From positions 1 to 8,420 of the forward strand of contig CAADVS010000015.1 of assembly GCA_900752545.1 (NCBI GenBank): a stretch of 8,420 bases of DNA. Direction: 5' to 3'. The notes under the pieces were generated by a model. It was not told the DNA's origin and did not search any database. It saw only the letters and a program-made list of their open reading frames with translations. Positions 6,382 through 8,420 of this stretch are shown in pieces (the first letter of the stretch is position 1; every line of letters begins with the position of its first letter). A program made the translations under genes and the position numbers. This stretch comes from an uncultured Collinsella sp. Lineage in GTDB: Bacteria > Actinomycetota > Coriobacteriia > Coriobacteriales > Coriobacteriaceae.

Positions 6382-7148
6382 GCGAACTCGCGTAAAAGTG
6401 CGTCTTCCACTTCCCGAAGCGAAAGGGCCCCGCCTCCCTCGGCGGGACGGGTGACCACGATGCAGCGCGCTCCAGCGTCGCGCGCTGCGGCGAGCTTCTC
6501 AGCCGTGCCGCCTACGGTTCCCGAGTCCTTGGTCACAAGCCACTGGGCGCCCACCTGCCGAAGCATCGCCTCGTTGAGCTCGCGGGTGAAGGGCCCCTGC
6601 ATGCCGATGACGTGCGACGGCGAAAACCCCGCGTCGATGCACTTCGTTATAGCACCGGGCAGCGGGAGCACACGCACGAAGAAGCGCTCCGCGAAATCGG
6701 CGACGCGCGTGTAGGGAGCAAGCTCCTTGCTCCCCGTCGTGAGAAGCGCGCGACCCGGGTTCTCGGAGAGAAAGCGCGCCGCGCAGGCGATCGACGCGAC
6801 CGAGACGACGCCTTTGGGCAGCGCCTCGACCGGGCGCGCAAGGCGCAGGCATCGTGCACCCACGGCGAGCGAAGCGGCCCGGATGTTGCCGCTTGCGAGC
6901 GTAGCGAAGGGATGCGTGGCGTCGACGACGATGCGCGCGCCGGAAAGCTCGCGCTCCATGTCGGCCTCGTCGAGCCTGCCCGAATGCACCTCGATGCCCG
7001 GAAGCTCGCCCAAAAGCTCACCTCCGTACTCGGTTGCCGCGTAGGCACGGGCGGGGATGCCCGCCCCGCTCGCCCATTCGCACAGAAGGCGGCCCTCGGT
7101 GGTGCCGGCGAAGATGCGCAGCGCCGGCGCGGATGCGGGCGCCGTCAC
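6375..7148 (-). CDS. cobK: Precorrin-6A reductase (CobK/CbiJ)
   Basis: Reduces the corrin ring intermediate precorrin-6A (or its cobalt form) with NADPH during cobalamin synthesis. It has 257 residues, the usual family length. Visible motifs are the N-terminal nucleotide-binding RIFAGTTEGR (11-20), VDATHPFA (75-82), LLTTGSKEL (135-143), GMQGPF (182-187), and VTKDSGTVGGTAEKL followed by ARCIVVTRP near the C-terminus. The start is GTG at 7148, sharing GTGA with the stop of the methylmutase gene; only a weak AGGCGG lies upstream, so translation is probably coupled. It is the last gene of the visible cobalamin operon. Whether the aerobic or anaerobic branch is used cannot be told from this gene alone; for a gut anaerobe the cobalt-early (CbiJ) route is the natural inference. 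Confidence 0.93.
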   Translation of the reverse strand: MTAPASAPALRIFAGTTEGRLLCEWASGAGIPARAYAATEYGGELLGELPGIEVHSGRLDEADMERELSGARIVVDATHPFATLASGNIRAASLAVGARCLRLARPVEALPKGVVSVASIACAARFLSENPGRALLTTGSKELAPYTRVADFAERFFVRVLPLPGAITKCIDAGFSPSHVIGMQGPFTRELNEAMLRQVGAQWLVTKDSGTVGGTAEKLAAARDAGARCIVVTRPAEGGGALSLREVEDALLREFAR

Positions 7149-7786
7149 TTCGGGCCGCCTGGGCGCGTGATCTGGTAGAGAAGCGCGTTCATAATAGCGG
7201 CCGCCACGGTCGAGCCGCCCTTGCGACCCCTCGCGACGATGGCCGGCACGCGTCGCGCGAGTAGCTCCTCTTTCGCCTCGACCACGTTCACAAACCCGAC
7301 CGGCACCCCAATGACGAGCGCGGGCGCGATCTTCCCCGCGTCCATGAGCTCGGCGAGGCGCAGAAGTGCTGTGGGAGCGTTACCGACGGCCACGATGAGC
7401 GGACCCTCGATGCCGCAAGCTTTGTCCATGCTCGCAACGGCGCGAGTCGTGCCCGCGGCGCGCGCAGCCGCGGCGACATCAGGGTCAGCCATGTAGCACA
7501 CGGCCTTGCAGCCGAGCTTCGCAAGCGCGGGCTTGCTTATGCCTGCGAGCGCCATGTTCGTGTCGGTGAGCACCGTGGCCCCTGCGCGCAGTGCGTCGAG
7601 CGCACAGTGCGCGGCGTCATGGGTGAACACGAGGGAATCGGCGTACGAGAAGTCGGCAGTGGTGTGGATGACGCGCTTCACGACGGGCTCTTCGAGCGGC
7701 GGGAACGTGCGGCCGCCGAGCTCTTCGGTGATGATCTCGAAGCTGCGCCGCTCGATGTCGCCGGGCGCCATCTCCTTGGAATCCAT
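7145..7786 (-). CDS. cobH: Precorrin-8X methylmutase (CobH/CbiC)
   Basis: Moves a methyl group from C11 to C12 of precorrin-8X to give hydrogenobyrinic acid, or cobyrinic acid in the cobalt form. It has 213 residues, typical for the family. His41 in the IHTTADF motif matches the catalytic histidine (His43 in the Pseudomonas denitrificans enzyme). Other conserved blocks are HDAAHCALDAL, TDTNMALAGI, VGNAPTAL (134-141), GVPVGFVNVVEAKE (160-173) and GRKGGSTVAAAIMNAL (187-202). The ATG at 7786 directly abuts the adenosyltransferase stop (TAG then ATG), with GGAG 6 bases upstream inside the previous gene. The stop overlaps the GTG of cobK by 4 bases. In an anaerobic pathway the name cbiC would apply. 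Confidence 0.96.
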   Translation of the reverse strand: MDSKEMAPGDIERRSFEIITEELGGRTFPPLEEPVVKRVIHTTADFSYADSLVFTHDAAHCALDALRAGATVLTDTNMALAGISKPALAKLGCKAVCYMADPDVAAAARAAGTTRAVASMDKACGIEGPLIVAVGNAPTALLRLAELMDAGKIAPALVIGVPVGFVNVVEAKEELLARRVPAIVARGRKGGSTVAAAIMNALLYQITRPGGPK

Positions 7787-8302
7787 CTAGTACTCCACTC
7801 CTTCCCTTGCACATATCCCCTGAGCGTAGGGGTGTTTCTCGCACCGCATCTCGGTTATGTAGTCGGCCTTCTCCACGATCTTGCGGGAAGGCGCGCGCCC
7901 GGTAAGCGCTACTTCGACGCCGCGCGCGGACATATCGAGCGCGCGGTCCACGAGCGACTCGTCGACAAGCCCCTTCGAAAGCGCGTCGAGCGCCTCGTCG
8001 AGCACGAGCAGCCCCTCCTGCGCGCCCTCGAGCTCGGCGAGCGCGGAAGCAAGGTTCCCATCGTGCAGCTCGCGCGTCGCGGCAAGTTCTTCCGACGTCA
8101 TGGACCAGGTAAACTTGTCCGACGCCTTCCCCGCGAACACGGGCACGCCGAAATGCTCGGCGAGCAGGCGCACCTCCCCGCTTTCGCCGTCTTTCAGGAA
8201 CTGCACGACGACGACGCGGCGGCCTGCGGCGAGCATGCGAAGGGCGAGGCCCATCGCCGCCGTGGTCTTGCCTTTGCCGTCGCCATGATACACGTGGATC
8301 AT
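7787..8302 (-). CDS. cobO: Corrinoid adenosyltransferase (CobO/CobA/BtuR family)
   Basis: Transfers the 5'-deoxyadenosyl group of ATP to the cobalt of cob(I)yrinic acid a,c-diamide or a related corrinoid, making the adenosyl form. It has 171 residues, a normal size. It begins MIHVYHGDGKGKTTAAMGLALRM in outline, with the family P-loop GDGKGKTT at 7-14. Next come VVVQFLKDGE (31-40), the Walker B-like LLVLDE (98-103), VALTGRAPSR (131-140) and the characteristic end KHPYAQGICAREGVEY (156-171). The ATG at 8302 overlaps the stop of the upstream gene (ATGA), and a GAGGAGGG ribosome binding site lies 3 bases ahead of it. The stop abuts cobH. The enzyme also serves corrinoid salvage in many bacteria; here its position in a synthesis operon indicates the synthetic role. 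Confidence 0.95.
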   Translation of the reverse strand: MIHVYHGDGKGKTTAAMGLALRMLAAGRRVVVVQFLKDGESGEVRLLAEHFGVPVFAGKASDKFTWSMTSEELAATRELHDGNLASALAELEGAQEGLLVLDEALDALSKGLVDESLVDRALDMSARGVEVALTGRAPSRKIVEKADYITEMRCEKHPYAQGICAREGVEY

Positions 8303-8420
8303 ACGCCCTCCTCGATAATGCGGTAGACATACTCCATGTCGAGCGCCCCGCGCACGGAGTCGGCCAGGCGGTCGAACTCGCGCGCACGATGATCGGCCGC
8401 GGACACCGCGCCCTCAGCAC
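8299..8420 (-). CDS. cobQ: Cobyric acid synthase C-terminal end (CobQ/CbiP), truncated by window edge
   Basis: The enzyme amidates the b, d, e and g side chains of adenosylcobyrinic acid a,c-diamide with glutamine and ATP to give cobyric acid. Only the last 40 codons are in the window, read on the minus strand to the TGA at 8299-8301. The visible end includes REFDRLADSVRGALDMEYVY and then RIIEEGV. The RE(F/Y)DRLAD...LDM pattern is the usual C-terminus of CobQ/CbiP proteins. The stop overlaps the adenosyltransferase start by 4 bases. No catalytic residue is visible, so the call rests on this terminal motif and on the pathway context; another glutamine amidotransferase of the family is possible but less likely. 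Confidence 0.78.
   Translation of the reverse strand, partial: AEGAVSAADHRAREFDRLADSVRGALDMEYVYRIIEEGV

Noticed and set aside
6612..7178. A 188-codon plus-strand frame opposite cobK
   Set aside because: Highly charged, low-complexity translation antisense to an intact CobK with all motifs.
7607..8326. A 239-codon plus-strand frame opposite cobO and cobH
   Set aside because: Antisense to two clearly identified genes, with no domain resemblance and no good ribosome binding site seen.
7617..8420. A 267-codon minus-strand frame overlapping the adenosyltransferase and methylmutase genes
   Set aside because: It is Arg/Ala-rich with no motifs and is out of frame with both clear cobalamin genes; it reflects high GC.

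Overview
The window looks like chromosomal DNA from a gut Actinobacterium of the class Coriobacteriia, with Collinsella the best guess. This is inferred from protein style and moderately high GC; no 16S or other marker is present. It falls into two blocks of different character that converge on a scar at about 6164-6375.

Left block (1-6163, all + strand, moderate GC). It opens with the 3' part of an iron-sulfur L-serine dehydratase gene, closed by a clean Rho-independent terminator. A TATAAT promoter element then precedes a membrane-anchored L,D-transpeptidase with a YkuD domain (peptidoglycan 3-3 cross-linking). After a 132-base gap holding a strong hairpin comes a tightly coupled three-gene MacAB-type export operon: a membrane-fusion adaptor, an ABC ATPase (stop and start share one base) and a MacB/FtsX-type permease (4-base overlap). 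The cross-linking enzyme and the exporter together suggest a cell-envelope locus.

Scar (6164-6375). Just past the permease stop is a 69-base imperfect palindrome with 17-base arms. Next to it, on the minus strand, lies what reads as a short remnant of an IS21-type IstA transposase. A GC-rich hairpin then sits across the end of the neighbouring gene.

Right block (6375-8420, all - strand, clearly higher GC in hand-counted samples). This is the 3' end of a cobalamin operon. In transcription order it reads: end of cobyric acid synthase (cobQ/cbiP, partial), corrinoid adenosyltransferase (cobO/btuR), precorrin-8X methylmutase (cobH/cbiC) and precorrin-6A reductase (cobK/cbiJ). Junctions overlap by 4 bases or abut, so translation is probably coupled. 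The GC step, the transposase remnant and the palindrome at one junction suggest that the cobalamin operon was inserted, or that the two blocks were joined by recombination.

No tRNA, rRNA, CRISPR array, complete insertion sequence or phage gene was seen. No wholly unknown system is evident; the most interesting part is the junction.
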